Of a stretch of DNA of 64,000 nucleotides, positions 47,074 to 56,537 are shown in pieces. Source of the stretch: Yersinia pekkanenii (GTDB taxonomy: Bacteria; Pseudomonadota; Gammaproteobacteria; Enterobacterales; Enterobacteriaceae); contig NZ_CQAZ01000008.1 in assembly GCF_001152565.1 (NCBI RefSeq), forward strand, positions 1 through 64,000. The letters run 5' to 3'. Within the stretch, counting starts at the first letter, position 1, and the number at the start of each line of letters is the position of its first letter. The translations under genes and the position numbers were made by a program. The notes below the pieces were generated by a model, which was not told the DNA's origin, searched no databases, and worked only from the letters and a program-made list of their open reading frames with translations.

Positions 47074-48621
47074 TTATTTTTTATCAGAACGATCACGGAT
47101 CACGCAGAACAGGGTGAATGCGCCCAGGATCATAGTAATGATCCACATTGGCCACGAACCGAAACGGGCATAAGGTGTGACACCGGTGGTTGGCGTGACG
47201 TTGACCTTCAGCACCTGCCGGGTGAACTGCGGGATCTGTGCCAGTACTTCACCGCGAGGGCCAACTGCTGCGGTGATGCCATTGTTGGTGCTGCGCAGCA
47301 AAGGGCGGCCCAGTTCAAGTGCGCGCATCCGCGCCATCTGGAAATGTTGCCACGGCCCGATGGAGTGACCGAACCATGCATCATTCGAGACAGTCAGCAG
47401 GAAGTTGGTATCAGGGTTAAAGTTATCCCGTACCTGCTGGCCCAACACGATTTCATAACAAATGGCCGCGGTTAGGTTAAATCCGGCGACATTAAGCTGT
47501 GGTTGAACATAATCACCACGGCTGAACGTTGACATAGGTAAATCAAACAGCGGTGCCAGCGGGCGCAGCAGGGACTCTAGCGGTACAAACTCACCAAACG
47601 GAACCAGATGGTGTTTGCTGTAACGGTTTTGGGTCGGATACTGATACGGCTCTTTATCCCCTAGCACAATGATACTGTTAAAGAAATGATACCCTTTACC
47701 TTCAGGCCGGCGCTGGGCATCGACAATCCCGGTGATCAAGCTGCTGTGATTGGCTCGCATCAGGTCATCAACCATGGTCAGGAAGCCGGTCTGATCAGTT
47801 TCAATATCAGGAATGGCAGATTCTGGCCAGATGATAATCGGGACTTTGCCCATAAGCGGGCGGGTTTCATCCAGATAGACTTGCAGGGTCGAGAGCAGGA
47901 CTTTAGGGTCCCACTTCATGGACTGGGCAATATTACCTTGCACCATGGCGATATTGACGGCGCGTTCAGGCTCTGGCGTGAACCAATGCAACTGGCGCAG
48001 GGGCCATGGTAGCAATAACAATGCCAGAGCAATCACGGCGGCGGTAATACGGCGTTGATAGCAGGCGTAAACCAGTAACCCGCTGATGGCCATCAGCATA
48101 AAGGTAATACCGTCGACGCCAAGGATGGGCGCAATCCCTCGTAGCGGGCCATTAATCTGGCTATAGCCGAATTGCAACCACGGGAAGCCGGTCAACACCC
48201 AGCCACGTAGGAATTCAGTCAGTTGCCATACCACCGGAGCGGCAATCGCCAGCCGCCACCAAGTCGCTTTCGGGCACAAACGCGCCAATACAGCGGCAAA
48301 CAGCATGGTATAGAGAGACAGGTATGCCGCCAGTAATATCACCAGGAAGATATTGATTGCCGTCGGCATACCGCCAAATTCGGAGATACTGACATATACC
48401 CAGTTGGTGCCGGTACCGAATAACCCCATTCCCCAACAAAAGCCAATAAACGCGGCCTGCCTGGTGTTGCGATTTAATGTCAGACTGAGTAAGCCAAAGA
48501 GCGAAACAAGAGCCGCAGGCCAGTTATCAAATGGTGAATAGGCCAGCGTACCGCAAGCGCCAAAAAGTAGCGCCAGTAGGGCGCGAACCCACTGGCGTTG
48601 AAGGTATGAAGCGATAGGCAT
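47074..48621 (-). CDS. lnt: Apolipoprotein N-acyltransferase
   Basis: A 515-residue inner-membrane enzyme that adds the third acyl chain to the N-terminal Cys of lipoproteins. Several membrane helices come first; the periplasmic nitrilase-like domain follows with the Glu-Lys-Cys triad in [22 protein letters not shown] and AAICYEIV. I start at 48621 ([11 protein letters not shown]), eight bases after the ybeX stop region. It matches E. coli Lnt and completes the ybeZ-ybeY-ybeX-lnt operon. Confidence 0.97.
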   Translation of the reverse strand: MPIASYLQRQWVRALLALLFGACGTLAYSPFDNWPAALVSLFGLLSLTLNRNTRQAAFIGFCWGMGLFGTGTNWVYVSISEFGGMPTAINIFLVILLAAYLSLYTMLFAAVLARLCPKATWWRLAIAAPVVWQLTEFLRGWVLTGFPWLQFGYSQINGPLRGIAPILGVDGITFMLMAISGLLVYACYQRRITAAVIALALLLLPWPLRQLHWFTPEPERAVNIAMVQGNIAQSMKWDPKVLLSTLQVYLDETRPLMGKVPIIIWPESAIPDIETDQTGFLTMVDDLMRANHSSLITGIVDAQRRPEGKGYHFFNSIIVLGDKEPYQYPTQNRYSKHHLVPFGEFVPLESLLRPLAPLFDLPMSTFSRGDYVQPQLNVAGFNLTAAICYEIVLGQQVRDNFNPDTNFLLTVSNDAWFGHSIGPWQHFQMARMRALELGRPLLRSTNNGITAAVGPRGEVLAQIPQFTRQVLKVNVTPTTGVTPYARFGSWPMWIITMILGAFTLFCVIRDRSDKK

Positions 48622-48628
48622 CGAGGAT

Positions 48629-49507
48629 TTATTCTTCCAATTTGGGTTGCGGAGCATCATCCGGGATTTTTACATGAACCTGGATGATACGTCGGCTATC
48701 CGCCATAGCAACTTTAAATAAGTAACCTTCAATTTCAATGGTCTCACCACGGGCAGGTAAATGGCCGAAAGCCTGCATCACCAAACCGCCGATAGTGTCC
48801 ACTTCATCGTCGTTGAAGTGGGTATTAAACACTTCATTGAAATCTTCAATTTGTGTCAGCGCACGAATGGTATAAGTGTGCCGGCTGAGCTGACGGACAT
48901 CTCTATCTTCTTCATCGTCATACTCATCTTCTATTTCGCCAACGATCAGCTCAAGAATATCTTCAATGGTCACCAGTCCTGAAACACCACCAAATTCATC
49001 AATGACAATGGCCATGTGATAGCGCTGGGAACGGAACTCCTTCAGCATCCGATCGACTCGCTTACTTTCCGGCACTACAACCGCCGTCCGTAACACTTTA
49101 TCAATGCTGAATGGCTCGGAATCTGTGCGCATAAACGGCAGCAGGTCCTTGGCCATTAGGATACCTTCAATGTGATCTTTATCTTCGCTGATCACCGGAA
49201 AGCGGGAGTGAGCAGATTCAATAATCACATCCAGACACTCATCCAGCGTTTGGTTACGCTTTAATGTGACCATTTGAGATCGAGGGATCATGATATCCCG
49301 CACGCGCTGCTCGGCGATATCCATCACGCCTTCCAGCATGTCTCGGGTATCGGGATCGATCAGATCGTTTTGCTCAGAATCACGGATAAGCTCTACCAGA
49401 TCGCCACGGTTTTTGGGTTCACCGTGGAATAACTGGTTAAGGATAAGAGTAAAGAACCCTTTCTTGGGACTGGGGCTATCGTTGTTTGGTGAGTGGTCGT
49501 CGCTCAT
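48629..49507 (-). CDS. ybeX: CNNM/CorC family magnesium-cobalt efflux protein
   Basis: A 292-residue cytoplasmic protein, the same length as E. coli YbeX (CorC). A short N-terminal region is followed by two CBS domains (about 70-195; [11 protein letters not shown] and [24 protein letters not shown]) and a CorC_HlyC domain with [16 protein letters not shown]. Members bind nucleotides, and YbeX links Mg homeostasis with ribosome maturation. It is between ybeY and lnt. Confidence 0.97.
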   Translation of the reverse strand: MSDDHSPNNDSPSPKKGFFTLILNQLFHGEPKNRGDLVELIRDSEQNDLIDPDTRDMLEGVMDIAEQRVRDIMIPRSQMVTLKRNQTLDECLDVIIESAHSRFPVISEDKDHIEGILMAKDLLPFMRTDSEPFSIDKVLRTAVVVPESKRVDRMLKEFRSQRYHMAIVIDEFGGVSGLVTIEDILELIVGEIEDEYDDEEDRDVRQLSRHTYTIRALTQIEDFNEVFNTHFNDDEVDTIGGLVMQAFGHLPARGETIEIEGYLFKVAMADSRRIIQVHVKIPDDAPQPKLEE

Positions 49508-49622
49508 GGCGTTTTAGTTAAGGTTACCCATATAAGATTATATTTTATCGGCAGTGGTAAACTCACACCACCGACAGCTTCACCCCGATTAACGGGGCGT
49601 TATGACACCCAGTATGACGGGG

Positions 49623-50096
49623 TTATTCGGGGTCTTTCTCTGAAATATACGGGTCTGGATAAGCCAAACTTTGCATGATTTCAGTCTCAATCGACTCCAT
49701 TTCTTCTGCTTCATCGTCAACGATGTGGTCATACCCTAGCAGATGGAGACTGCCGTGAACAACCATATGCGCCCAATGAGCCAATAGTGCTTTATCTTGT
49801 TCAATGGCTTCTTGTTCAACGACCTGACGACAAATGATTAAATCACCCAATAATGGCAGTTCAATTTCAGGTGGAGCCTCAAAAGGAAAAGACAACACAT
49901 TGGTCGATTTATCTTTACCACGATAGGTCAGATTCAACTCATGGCTTTCAGCTTCATCAACCAAGCGGATTGTCACTTCAGCGACATCCTGAAACTGAGG
50001 TAATACGGCTTCCAACCAACGCTGAAAATCGGCTTCAGTGGGTAAACCTTGGCTATCGGCGCAGGCAATTTGTAAATCGAGTATCACTTGGCTCAT
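49623..50096 (-). CDS. ybeY: Endoribonuclease YbeY (16S rRNA 3'-end maturation)
   Basis: A 157-residue metal-dependent RNase required for 16S rRNA 3' maturation and ribosome quality control. The zinc-binding motif [11 protein letters not shown] is complete, and NVLSFPFE is the other family block. Length is near that of E. coli (155). The start overlaps the ybeZ stop by 4 bases, and ybeX follows after 115 bases. Confidence 0.98.
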   Translation of the reverse strand: MSQVILDLQIACADSQGLPTEADFQRWLEAVLPQFQDVAEVTIRLVDEAESHELNLTYRGKDKSTNVLSFPFEAPPEIELPLLGDLIICRQVVEQEAIEQDKALLAHWAHMVVHGSLHLLGYDHIVDDEAEEMESIETEIMQSLAYPDPYISEKDPE

Positions 50097-51166
50097 GGCG
50101 CCTCCTGCTCAGACGGGGCATGATTTTCCCGCTTACGTTGTTCGGTAATCGCTTCTTTGCGTTTTTGTTCCGCCGCTTCCCAGGCTTCATAGGCAATAAC
50201 GACCCGGGCGACTACAGGGTGACGCACCACATCTTCGCTATGGAAGAAGTTAAAGCTTAGCTCTTCTACGTCAGACAGCACTTCAATCGCATGGCTTAAG
50301 CCTGATTTCTGATGACGCGGCAAGTCAGTTTGCGTGATATCACCGGTAATCACCGCCTTGGAGTTGAAGCCCATCCGGGTCAGGAACATTTTCATTTGTT
50401 CGATGCTGGTGTTCTGGCTTTCATCCAAAATGATAAACGCATCATTCAGTGTGCGGCCTCGCATATAGGCCAGTGGAGCAACTTCAATCACGTTGCGTTC
50501 AATCAGTTTTTCAACCCGCTCAAAGCCCAGCATCTCAAATAAGGCATCATAAAGTGGGCGCAGATAGGGATCGACTTTCTGACTAAGGTCCCCAGGCAGG
50601 AAACCCAGTTTTTCACCCGCTTCAACCGCTGGGCGGGTCAGCAAGATACGCCGTACGTTCTGGCGCTCCAGTGCATCGACTGCCGCAGCAACCGCCAGAT
50701 AGGTTTTACCGGTACCGGCCGGGCCAATACCGAAAGTAATATCGTGATCGAGAATATTAGCGATGTATTGCGCCTGATTGGGGGTGCGGGGTTTGACCAT
50801 TCCGCGCTTGGTACGGATATTCACTGCTTTACCGTAATCGGGCACGCTCTCGTTGGTTTGTTCCAATACGCGGCTCTCTTTCACCGCGAGGTGGATATCC
50901 TCTGGCGTGATATTCGGGATAACACCCCGGATCGGGGCGGTATCAACATACAAGTGACGCAGAATCTCTGCCGCGGCAACAACGCAGACATTCTTACCGA
51001 CTAACTTAAAGCGGTTGTCGCGACGATTAATTTCTATTCCTAAACGGCGCTCTAACTGTTTGATATTGTCATCAAAAGGGCCGCACAAACTCAGCAGGCG
51101 CTGATTATCGGCGGGTTCCAGCAAGATTTCTTGTGTCGCTACGTGCAAATTGTTTCTCTGAGTCAC
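50093..51166 (-). CDS. ybeZ: PhoH-like ATPase YbeZ
   Basis: A 357-residue PhoH-family ATPase that acts with YbeY on ribosome and RNA metabolism. An N-terminal KH-like domain is followed by the ATPase with Walker [12 protein letters not shown], Walker [13 protein letters not shown] and the sensor GDITQTDLP. Slightly longer than E. coli YbeZ, with a charged tail. In E. coli miaB is the first gene of this operon; here ybeZ is the first and has its own short upstream region. Confidence 0.97.
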   Translation of the reverse strand: MTQRNNLHVATQEILLEPADNQRLLSLCGPFDDNIKQLERRLGIEINRRDNRFKLVGKNVCVVAAAEILRHLYVDTAPIRGVIPNITPEDIHLAVKESRVLEQTNESVPDYGKAVNIRTKRGMVKPRTPNQAQYIANILDHDITFGIGPAGTGKTYLAVAAAVDALERQNVRRILLTRPAVEAGEKLGFLPGDLSQKVDPYLRPLYDALFEMLGFERVEKLIERNVIEVAPLAYMRGRTLNDAFIILDESQNTSIEQMKMFLTRMGFNSKAVITGDITQTDLPRHQKSGLSHAIEVLSDVEELSFNFFHSEDVVRHPVVARVVIAYEAWEAAEQKRKEAITEQRKRENHAPSEQEAP

Positions 51167-51486
51167 TGCGTTCCTCTGGATTGATATTATTTTGTTATAA
51201 CGTCAATCATACCTGTCATTCGAGAATTATTCATGGTGTACGGTGCTGATGCCAGTTTACTCATCAATCCGTCCGTTCGCTTTCTATTCATATAGCGGCC
51301 ATCAGGGAGCGCAACTTAAAAATTCCGAATCTGCGCAGCATCCCACTAAAATAAAACCGACACTGACAATACAGTGCCCGCTAATGCGAGTGAACCCGAA
51401 GAACCGCTTACTTATTCTGTTGAACGATAAAAAATCCGGTACACTGAGGGCCGATAAAATGTGGGTGTTATTTTAACTTTTAACGA
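51167..51486. other. ybeZ-ubiF intergenic region; expected miaB absent
   Basis: E. coli has miaB (about 1.4 kb) here. This spacer of 320 bases has no trace of a radical-SAM CxxxCxxC motif in any frame; a 77-codon open frame on the plus strand has no ribosome site or homology. It must hold the divergent promoters of ybeZ and ubiF. Confidence 0.6.
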
Positions 51487-52677
51487 ATGGCAAAAATGAA
51501 TAAATCGCAACCAAATTATGATGTTGTGGTCGTGGGCGGTGGCATGGTAGGGGCTGCTGCTGCGTTAGGGCTGGCACAAACTGGCTGGTCAGTGGCACTA
51601 CTAGAGCATGAAGCCCCTGCGCCATTTGATGCTGACAGTGTGCCGGATCTACGGGTTTCCGCCATTGGGTGCACCTCGGTAGCTTTGTTAAAGCAACTTG
51701 GGGCCTGGCCCCAAGTACAACAGATGCGCTATGCGCCTTATCGCCGATTGGAAACCTGGGAACAGCCAGGTTCGCAGGTGGTATTTGACGCGGCATCGCT
51801 GTCTTTACCTGAACTGGGTTTTATGGTTGAGAACCGAGTTTTGCAGTTGGCCCTGTGGCAACAGATGGCAGAGTGCCCGAATTTGACGCTACTGTGTCCG
51901 TCACGGTTGCAAAGTATGGTCAGAGTAGATGACTACTGGAAAATCACGCTAGATGCTCAGCAAGAGATACAGGGCCGTTTAGTGATAGGTGCTGATGGTG
52001 CAAATTCTCTGGTGCGGCGTTTAGCCAGTATTGGTACCAGTGGTTGGCAGTATAGTCAGTCCTGTCTGTTAATCACGGTAGAAACTGATACCGCTCAGCA
52101 AAATACCACTTGGCAGCAGTTCTTTCCTTCTGGGCCGCGGGCTTTCTTGCCGCTGTTTGATCACTGGGCATCGTTGGTTTGGTACGACAGCCCGCAGCGT
52201 ATCCGCCAGCTTCAAAAGATGCCAATGGCACAATTGAATCAGGAGATAACCGCCGCTTTCCCCGCTCGTCTGGGGGCCGTTAAGGCAGTTGCCGCCGGTT
52301 CTTTCCCATTGGTTCGCCGCCATGCACAGCGGTATGTGCAGCCGGGGTTGGTCTTATTGGGCGATGCGGCGCATACCATTAATCCGCTGGCTGGGCAGGG
52401 GGTTAATCTGGGATATCGCGATGTTGATGCACTGTTAGATGTATTGAATCAAGCGCGTGAGCTGGCAGAGCCGTGGCACAGCGAGCAGGTGTTACTGCGT
52501 TACCAGCGCCGCCGCCGTACCGATAATCTGATGATGCAAAGTGGTATGGATGTGTTCTACACCGCATTCAGTAATGACCTGCCAGCCGTGAAATTTGTGC
52601 GTAATTTGGCGCTGATGGCCGCCCAGCGCGCAGGCAAACTGAAAGAACATGCGTTGAGGTATGCGTTGGGGTTGTAG
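51487..52677 (+). CDS. ubiF: Ubiquinone biosynthesis FAD-dependent hydroxylase UbiF
   Basis: A 396-residue aromatic hydroxylase acting at C6 of the ring in ubiquinone synthesis. The FAD dinucleotide motif VVGGGMVGAAAAL is at the start, the YRRLETWE and GADGANSLVRR blocks follow, and GDAAHTINPLAGQGVNLGYRD binds the flavin ribityl part. Length and sequence agree with E. coli UbiF. Starts at 51487 or the second ATG at 51496; neither has a strong ribosome site. Followed by a UUCG-type hairpin shared with the tRNA operon. Confidence 0.97.
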   Translation: MAKMNKSQPNYDVVVVGGGMVGAAAALGLAQTGWSVALLEHEAPAPFDADSVPDLRVSAIGCTSVALLKQLGAWPQVQQMRYAPYRRLETWEQPGSQVVFDAASLSLPELGFMVENRVLQLALWQQMAECPNLTLLCPSRLQSMVRVDDYWKITLDAQQEIQGRLVIGADGANSLVRRLASIGTSGWQYSQSCLLITVETDTAQQNTTWQQFFPSGPRAFLPLFDHWASLVWYDSPQRIRQLQKMPMAQLNQEITAAFPARLGAVKAVAAGSFPLVRRHAQRYVQPGLVLLGDAAHTINPLAGQGVNLGYRDVDALLDVLNQARELAEPWHSEQVLLRYQRRRRTDNLMMQSGMDVFYTAFSNDLPAVKFVRNLALMAAQRAGKLKEHALRYALGL

Positions 52678-52682
52678 AATGC

Positions 52683-52708
52683 AAAAAGCCCGCCGAAGCG
52701 AGCTTTTC
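52683..52708. terminator. UUCG-loop terminator between ubiF and the tRNA operon
   Basis: Minus-strand reading AAAAGCTCGC-TTCG-GCGGGCTTTT with a following T-run ends the tRNA operon; A and T runs at both edges let it also serve ubiF. Confidence 0.9.
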
Positions 52709-52714
52709 TAAATT

Positions 52715-52788
52715 TGGCTGGGGTACGAGGATTCGAACCTCGGATGCTGGAATCAGAATCCAGTGCCTTACCGCTTGGCGATACCCCA
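52715..52788 (-). tRNA. glnV: tRNA-Gln (anticodon CUG)
   Basis: A complete cloverleaf with encoded CCA and anticodon CTG in the loop after the CTGGA stem. It has 74 bases because its variable region is four bases (CATC), one fewer than in E. coli and in the UUG copies nearby. Last gene of the operon; the second CUG copy of E. coli (glnX) is missing. Confidence 0.95.
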
Positions 52789-52793
52789 AAAGA

Positions 52794-52870
52794 TGGTGGC
52801 TACGACGGGAATCGAACCTGTGACCCCAGCATTATGAGTGCTGTGCTCTAACCAGCTGAGCTACGTAGCC
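52794..52870 (-). tRNA. metU: tRNA-Met, elongator (anticodon CAU)
   Basis: A 77-base cloverleaf starting GGCTACGTAGCTCAG, anticodon CAT, with encoded CCA. Identical to the other Met copy at 53251-53327 as far as I can read. Not the initiator, since it starts G-C at the acceptor end. Confidence 0.97.
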
Positions 52871-52900
52871 ATCTTTAAATCTTTAACCTTAGAAATTGTA

Positions 52901-52975
52901 TGGCTGGGATACCAGGATTCGAACCTGGGAATGCCAGGATCAAAACCTGGTGCCTTACCGCTTGGCGATATCCCA
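52901..52975 (-). tRNA. glnW: tRNA-Gln (anticodon UUG)
   Basis: A 75-base cloverleaf, TGGGATATCGCCAAGCGG start, anticodon TTG between CCAGG and CCTGG stems, encoded CCA. The fourth gene of the operon. Confidence 0.97.
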
Positions 52976-53052
52976 ACTGAAATACAATTCTTTTACTGAT
53001 TTAGCATAACCAGCGCACAACTTCCGTCTAACAGTATTCCACTTCAGAGAAA

Positions 53053-53127
53053 TGGCTGGGATACCAGGATTCGAACCTGGGAATGCCAGGATCAAAACCT
53101 GGTGCCTTACCGCTTGGCGATATCCCA
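53053..53127 (-). tRNA. glnU: tRNA-Gln (anticodon UUG)
   Basis: A 75-base cloverleaf identical to the copy at 52901-52975, anticodon TTG and encoded CCA. The third gene of the operon. Confidence 0.97.
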
Positions 53128-53150
53128 TCTACTGTGACAACCGATAAAAA

Positions 53151-53235
53151 TGGTGCGGGAGGCGAGACTTGAACTCGCACACCTTGCGGCGCTAGAACCT
53201 AAATCTAGTGCGTCTACCAATTTCGCCACTCCCGC
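53151..53235 (-). tRNA. leuW: tRNA-Leu (anticodon UAG)
   Basis: An 85-base class II tRNA with long variable arm, GCGGGAGTGGCGAAATTGG start, anticodon TAG, encoded CCA. Same order as E. coli leuW after metT. Confidence 0.97.
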
Positions 53236-53250
53236 ATACATGAAAAAAGA

Positions 53251-53327
53251 TGGTGGCTACGACGGGAATCGAACCTGTGACCCCAGCATTATGAGTGCTG
53301 TGCTCTAACCAGCTGAGCTACGTAGCC
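53251..53327 (-). tRNA. metT: tRNA-Met, elongator (anticodon CAU)
   Basis: A 77-base cloverleaf with anticodon CAT and encoded CCA; the first gene of the six-tRNA operon (Met-Leu-Gln-Gln-Met-Gln). Confidence 0.97.
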
Positions 53328-53367
53328 ATCTTTTTTCTGCACAACCTTCATCGGCGTTGCGGGGCGC

Positions 53368-53396
53368 ATTATGCGTATATGGCCGAATTGCGTCAA
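53368..53396 (-). promoter_or_regulatory. Promoter of the tRNA operon with GC-rich discriminator
   Basis: Minus strand: -35 TTGACG (53391-53396), a 17-base spacer, -10 CATAAT (53368-53373), then GCGCCCCGC at 53359-53367. A GC-rich discriminator is the mark of promoters controlled by ppGpp. It lies about 40 bases before metT. Confidence 0.85.
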
Positions 53397-53570
53397 CTAA
53401 TTTTTTCCCAAAAAAGCGTTGAAAGGGTTCGTTTGTGTGGCTTGTGAACAGTCTGGTGATTAAAGCAGCACTTATAGTCATTAATTGTTGAATTTGCCAG
53501 CAAAAGGAAACATCAAGGCAGATAGGCCACCACGCGAAATTGGATTGGATTGAGTCGGCTAATACCACAT

Positions 53571-53601
53571 AAAAAAACAAGGCCGCCTGAGAGCGACCTT
53601 G
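53571..53601 (-). terminator. Rho-independent terminator after asnB
   Basis: Minus strand CAAGGTCGC pairs with GCGGCCTTG through one wobble, and seven T residues follow. It lies about 50 bases after the asnB stop, between asnB and the tRNA promoter. Confidence 0.9.
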
Positions 53602-53651
53602 ATAGCAAAATGTTGAATATAAGCAGGCTAACTACCTGCAATGACATTCAA

Positions 53652-55316
53652 TTATTTATAAGCGTCCTGATGTACGCCAACTGCGCGGCCCGATGGGTCG
53701 TCCATGCTTTTGAATGATTCATCCCACTCAATAGCTTTAGCTGATGAGCACGCGACAGAAGGGCCGCCGGGTACACATTCAGCGGCACTTGGCAACGGGA
53801 ACAGCTCTTCAAAAATTTCACGATACAAGTAGCCCTCTTTTGATGAAGGGGTGTTGTATGGGAAACGAAAATGAGCAGTTTCCATTTGTTGATCAGTGAC
53901 TTGCTCGGCAGCTTTTTCTTTTAGTGTGTCAATCCAGCTATAACCCACGCCATCGGAAAATTGCTCTTTTTGTCGCCATGCGACGCTATGTGGCAGGTAC
54001 GATTCAAAACATTCGCGCAGGATATGTTTTTCCATTTTTCCATTGCCGCACATTTTGTCCTGCGGGTTGATACGCATCGCAACATCAAGGAAGTTTTTAT
54101 CCAGGAAGGGAACGCGCGCTTCAACGCCCCAGGCAGACATTGCTTTGTTGGCTCGGGCGCAGTCATACATATGCAAGGCCAGCAGTTTACGCACGGTTTC
54201 TTCGTGCAATTCTTTGGCGTTTGGTGCTTTGTGGAAATAGAGATAACCGCCGAAGACTTCGTCAGAACCTTCGCCGGACAGCACCATTTTAATACCCATC
54301 GCCTTGATTTTACGTGACATCAAATACATAGGGGTGGAGGCGCGGATAGTGGTGACATCATAGGTTTCAATGTGATAAATCACATCACGAATGGCATCCA
54401 GACCTTCTTGCACGGTAAAATGAATTTCATGGTGCACGGTACCTAAATGGTTGGCGACTTCTTTTGCAGCCCGCAAATCGGGTGAGCCAATCAGGCCGAC
54501 GGCAAAGGAGTGCAGTTGTGGCCACCAGGCTTCACTGCGCTCATCGTCTTCTACCCGGCGGGCGGCAAATTTCTTGGTGATAGCCGAAATAACAGAAGAG
54601 TCCAGACCACCGGACAGCAATACACCGTAAGGCACGTCGGACATCAAGTGGCTTTTTACTGCATCTTCTAATGCATTTGCCAGCTTAACTTTATCGGTAA
54701 CGTTGTCTTTTACGTTGTCGAAATCAAACCAATCACGATGGTAATACTCACGAATTTCGCCATCTTTGCTCCACAGATAGCTGCCTGCCGGGAATTCTTT
54801 AATCGAGCGGCAAACAGGGACCAAGGCTTTCATTTCTGAAGCAACAAACATATTGCCGTGTTCGTCGTGGCCCATATACAGCGGAATAATACCCAGATGG
54901 TCACGGCCAATTAGGTAAGCGTCTTTCTCGGTATCGTATAAGACGAAGGCGAACATACCTTGCAGGTCATCAAGGAACTCTGGCCCTTTTTCCTGGTATA
55001 ACGCTAAAATAACTTCACAGTCTGAGCCTGTTTGGAAGGCGTAGCGGTCGCCATATTGCTGACGCAATGCCTGATGATTATAAATCTCACCGTTAACCGC
55101 CAGAATATGCGTGTGAGCCGCATTAAACAGGGGTTGGGCACCGGTATTGACGTCAACAATAGATAAACGTTCATGAGCGAGAATGGCTTTATCATTTGCC
55201 CATACACCAGACCAATCCGGCCCACGGTGGCGCATTAAACGTGACATTTCCAGCGCTTTTTTACGTAACTCAATGGGGTCGGTTTTAAGGTCGAGCACCC
55301 CGAAAATAGAACACAT
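53652..55316 (-). CDS. asnB: Glutamine-dependent asparagine synthetase B
   Basis: A 554-residue two-domain enzyme, exactly the length in E. coli. The N-terminal glutaminase (Ntn) domain begins MCSIFG with the catalytic Cys2, followed by RHRGPDWSG and NGEIYNH; the C-terminal synthetase domain has the PP-loop LLSGGLDSSV and GEGSDEVFGGY. The start is fixed at 55316 by the Cys2 rule; the longer frame has no homology. It lies between the tRNA operon and nagD, as in E. coli. Confidence 0.98.
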   Translation of the reverse strand: MCSIFGVLDLKTDPIELRKKALEMSRLMRHRGPDWSGVWANDKAILAHERLSIVDVNTGAQPLFNAAHTHILAVNGEIYNHQALRQQYGDRYAFQTGSDCEVILALYQEKGPEFLDDLQGMFAFVLYDTEKDAYLIGRDHLGIIPLYMGHDEHGNMFVASEMKALVPVCRSIKEFPAGSYLWSKDGEIREYYHRDWFDFDNVKDNVTDKVKLANALEDAVKSHLMSDVPYGVLLSGGLDSSVISAITKKFAARRVEDDERSEAWWPQLHSFAVGLIGSPDLRAAKEVANHLGTVHHEIHFTVQEGLDAIRDVIYHIETYDVTTIRASTPMYLMSRKIKAMGIKMVLSGEGSDEVFGGYLYFHKAPNAKELHEETVRKLLALHMYDCARANKAMSAWGVEARVPFLDKNFLDVAMRINPQDKMCGNGKMEKHILRECFESYLPHSVAWRQKEQFSDGVGYSWIDTLKEKAAEQVTDQQMETAHFRFPYNTPSSKEGYLYREIFEELFPLPSAAECVPGGPSVACSSAKAIEWDESFKSMDDPSGRAVGVHQDAYK

Positions 55317-55463
55317 AATAATCTCCCTAACTTCTCTGCTTTGGCGGTGATGTGATGCAGTCATCCGAATAATTTGTAAACCTGACGCCAGAAAATATGC
55401 AAAAAACACGCCAATTTATAGTGCGTTGGATTCGTCGCTATAGCGGATTTTCTCGTGAGAGCA

Positions 55464-55590
55464 TATACCCAAAGCACTTGGAGTTGCAGGTAGGCGGCAA
55501 GTAAGAGAATCCCGATAAGCTTACTCAAGTAAGTGATTCGGGTGAGCGCGCGCAGTTAACAATCCTGTAGCTTCAAGGGCGAAGGGCATA
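55464..55590 (+). repeat. Dispersed palindromic intergenic repeat, copy 2
   Basis: A 127-bp element starting TATACCCAAAGCACTTGGAG, with central GCTTACTCAAGTAAGTGATT and ending GGGCATA. It shares its block order with copy 1 at 5563-5685. It occupies most of the 383-base gap between asnB and nagD, which otherwise holds no gene. Confidence 0.85.
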
Positions 55591-55699
55591 AAAGAAAATG
55601 CGCCAAAATAGGGCAGAATGGCAAGAAACTTTGGTGCGTCGCACCAAAAAAGGGAATAGTACACAAGCGGAGAATGGCGGCCGGAACCGCCAACAGAGA

Positions 55700-56452
55700 T
55701 TAGATAATATCGATTTCAGCCACAGAAGGGTAAACGTAGGTTGGGCGGAACGGCATGGCTTCAATGTCCATTAGCGTCGAAACACCAGACAGCACCAAAA
55801 TAGTTTCAAGGCCAGCCTGAAAACCAGCCAGAATATCGGTACGTAGGTTATCACCCACAATCACTGTGCTTTCGGAATGCGCTTGCATTTTATTCAGTGC
55901 GGCGCGGATGATCCACGGGCTAGGTTTACCCACATAAAAGGGTTTGCGGCCGGAAATTTTCTCAATTGGGGCGCATAGCGCACCACAAGCTGGTGCGAAG
56001 CCATGACCGTGGCTATCTGGGTTAGTGGCAATAAAGCGTGCGCCATTGGCAACAAAATAGGCCGCTTTATGCATCATGTCCCAGTTATAAGAGCGGGTTT
56101 CACCGACAATCACAAAATCAGGATTGATATCAGTAATGGTAAAGCCAGCTTTATACAATTCGTGAACTAACGCGCCTTCGCCAACCACATAGGCTTTTTT
56201 ACCCTCCTGACGGCGCAGGAAGTCGGCGGTGGCCATGGCAGAGGTATAAAACGCACTTTCCGGCACTTCCAGCCCAGCAGAACTGAAGCGGTTAGCCAGA
56301 TCCTGTGCGGTTTGTGACGGGTAGTTGGTCAAAATAACCAGCGGCATTCCAGCTTCTTGAATTCGGGCCAGAAAAACATCGGCCCCAGGGACGGGGTGAT
56401 TATCATGTAACAACACACCATCAATGTCGCAAATAACACTTTTAATTGTCAT
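55700..56452 (-). CDS. nagD: HAD-family ribonucleotide monophosphatase
   Basis: A 250-residue HAD hydrolase, the length in E. coli, which dephosphorylates UMP and GMP. DIDGVLLHDN near the start is the catalytic motif; ILTNYPSQT (motif II) and VIVGDNLRTDILAGFQAGL (motif IV) follow. The start at 56452 (MTIKSVICD) is fixed by homology. It is the last gene of nagBACD; why it sits with GlcNAc genes is not known. Confidence 0.96.
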   Translation of the reverse strand: MTIKSVICDIDGVLLHDNHPVPGADVFLARIQEAGMPLVILTNYPSQTAQDLANRFSSAGLEVPESAFYTSAMATADFLRRQEGKKAYVVGEGALVHELYKAGFTITDINPDFVIVGETRSYNWDMMHKAAYFVANGARFIATNPDSHGHGFAPACGALCAPIEKISGRKPFYVGKPSPWIIRAALNKMQAHSESTVIVGDNLRTDILAGFQAGLETILVLSGVSTLMDIEAMPFRPTYVYPSVAEIDII

Positions 56453-56537
56453 TGTTAAACTTACTCTTTTTGGCGGTAATGAGTCACTATAACATGGCCG
56501 ATTATGGGGTCGACTATGCAACATCCTTATCGGCAGC

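Noticed and set aside
51243-51476. 77-codon plus-strand frame upstream of ubiF
   Set aside because: Runs through a promoter region and shows no family motif; not miaB either.
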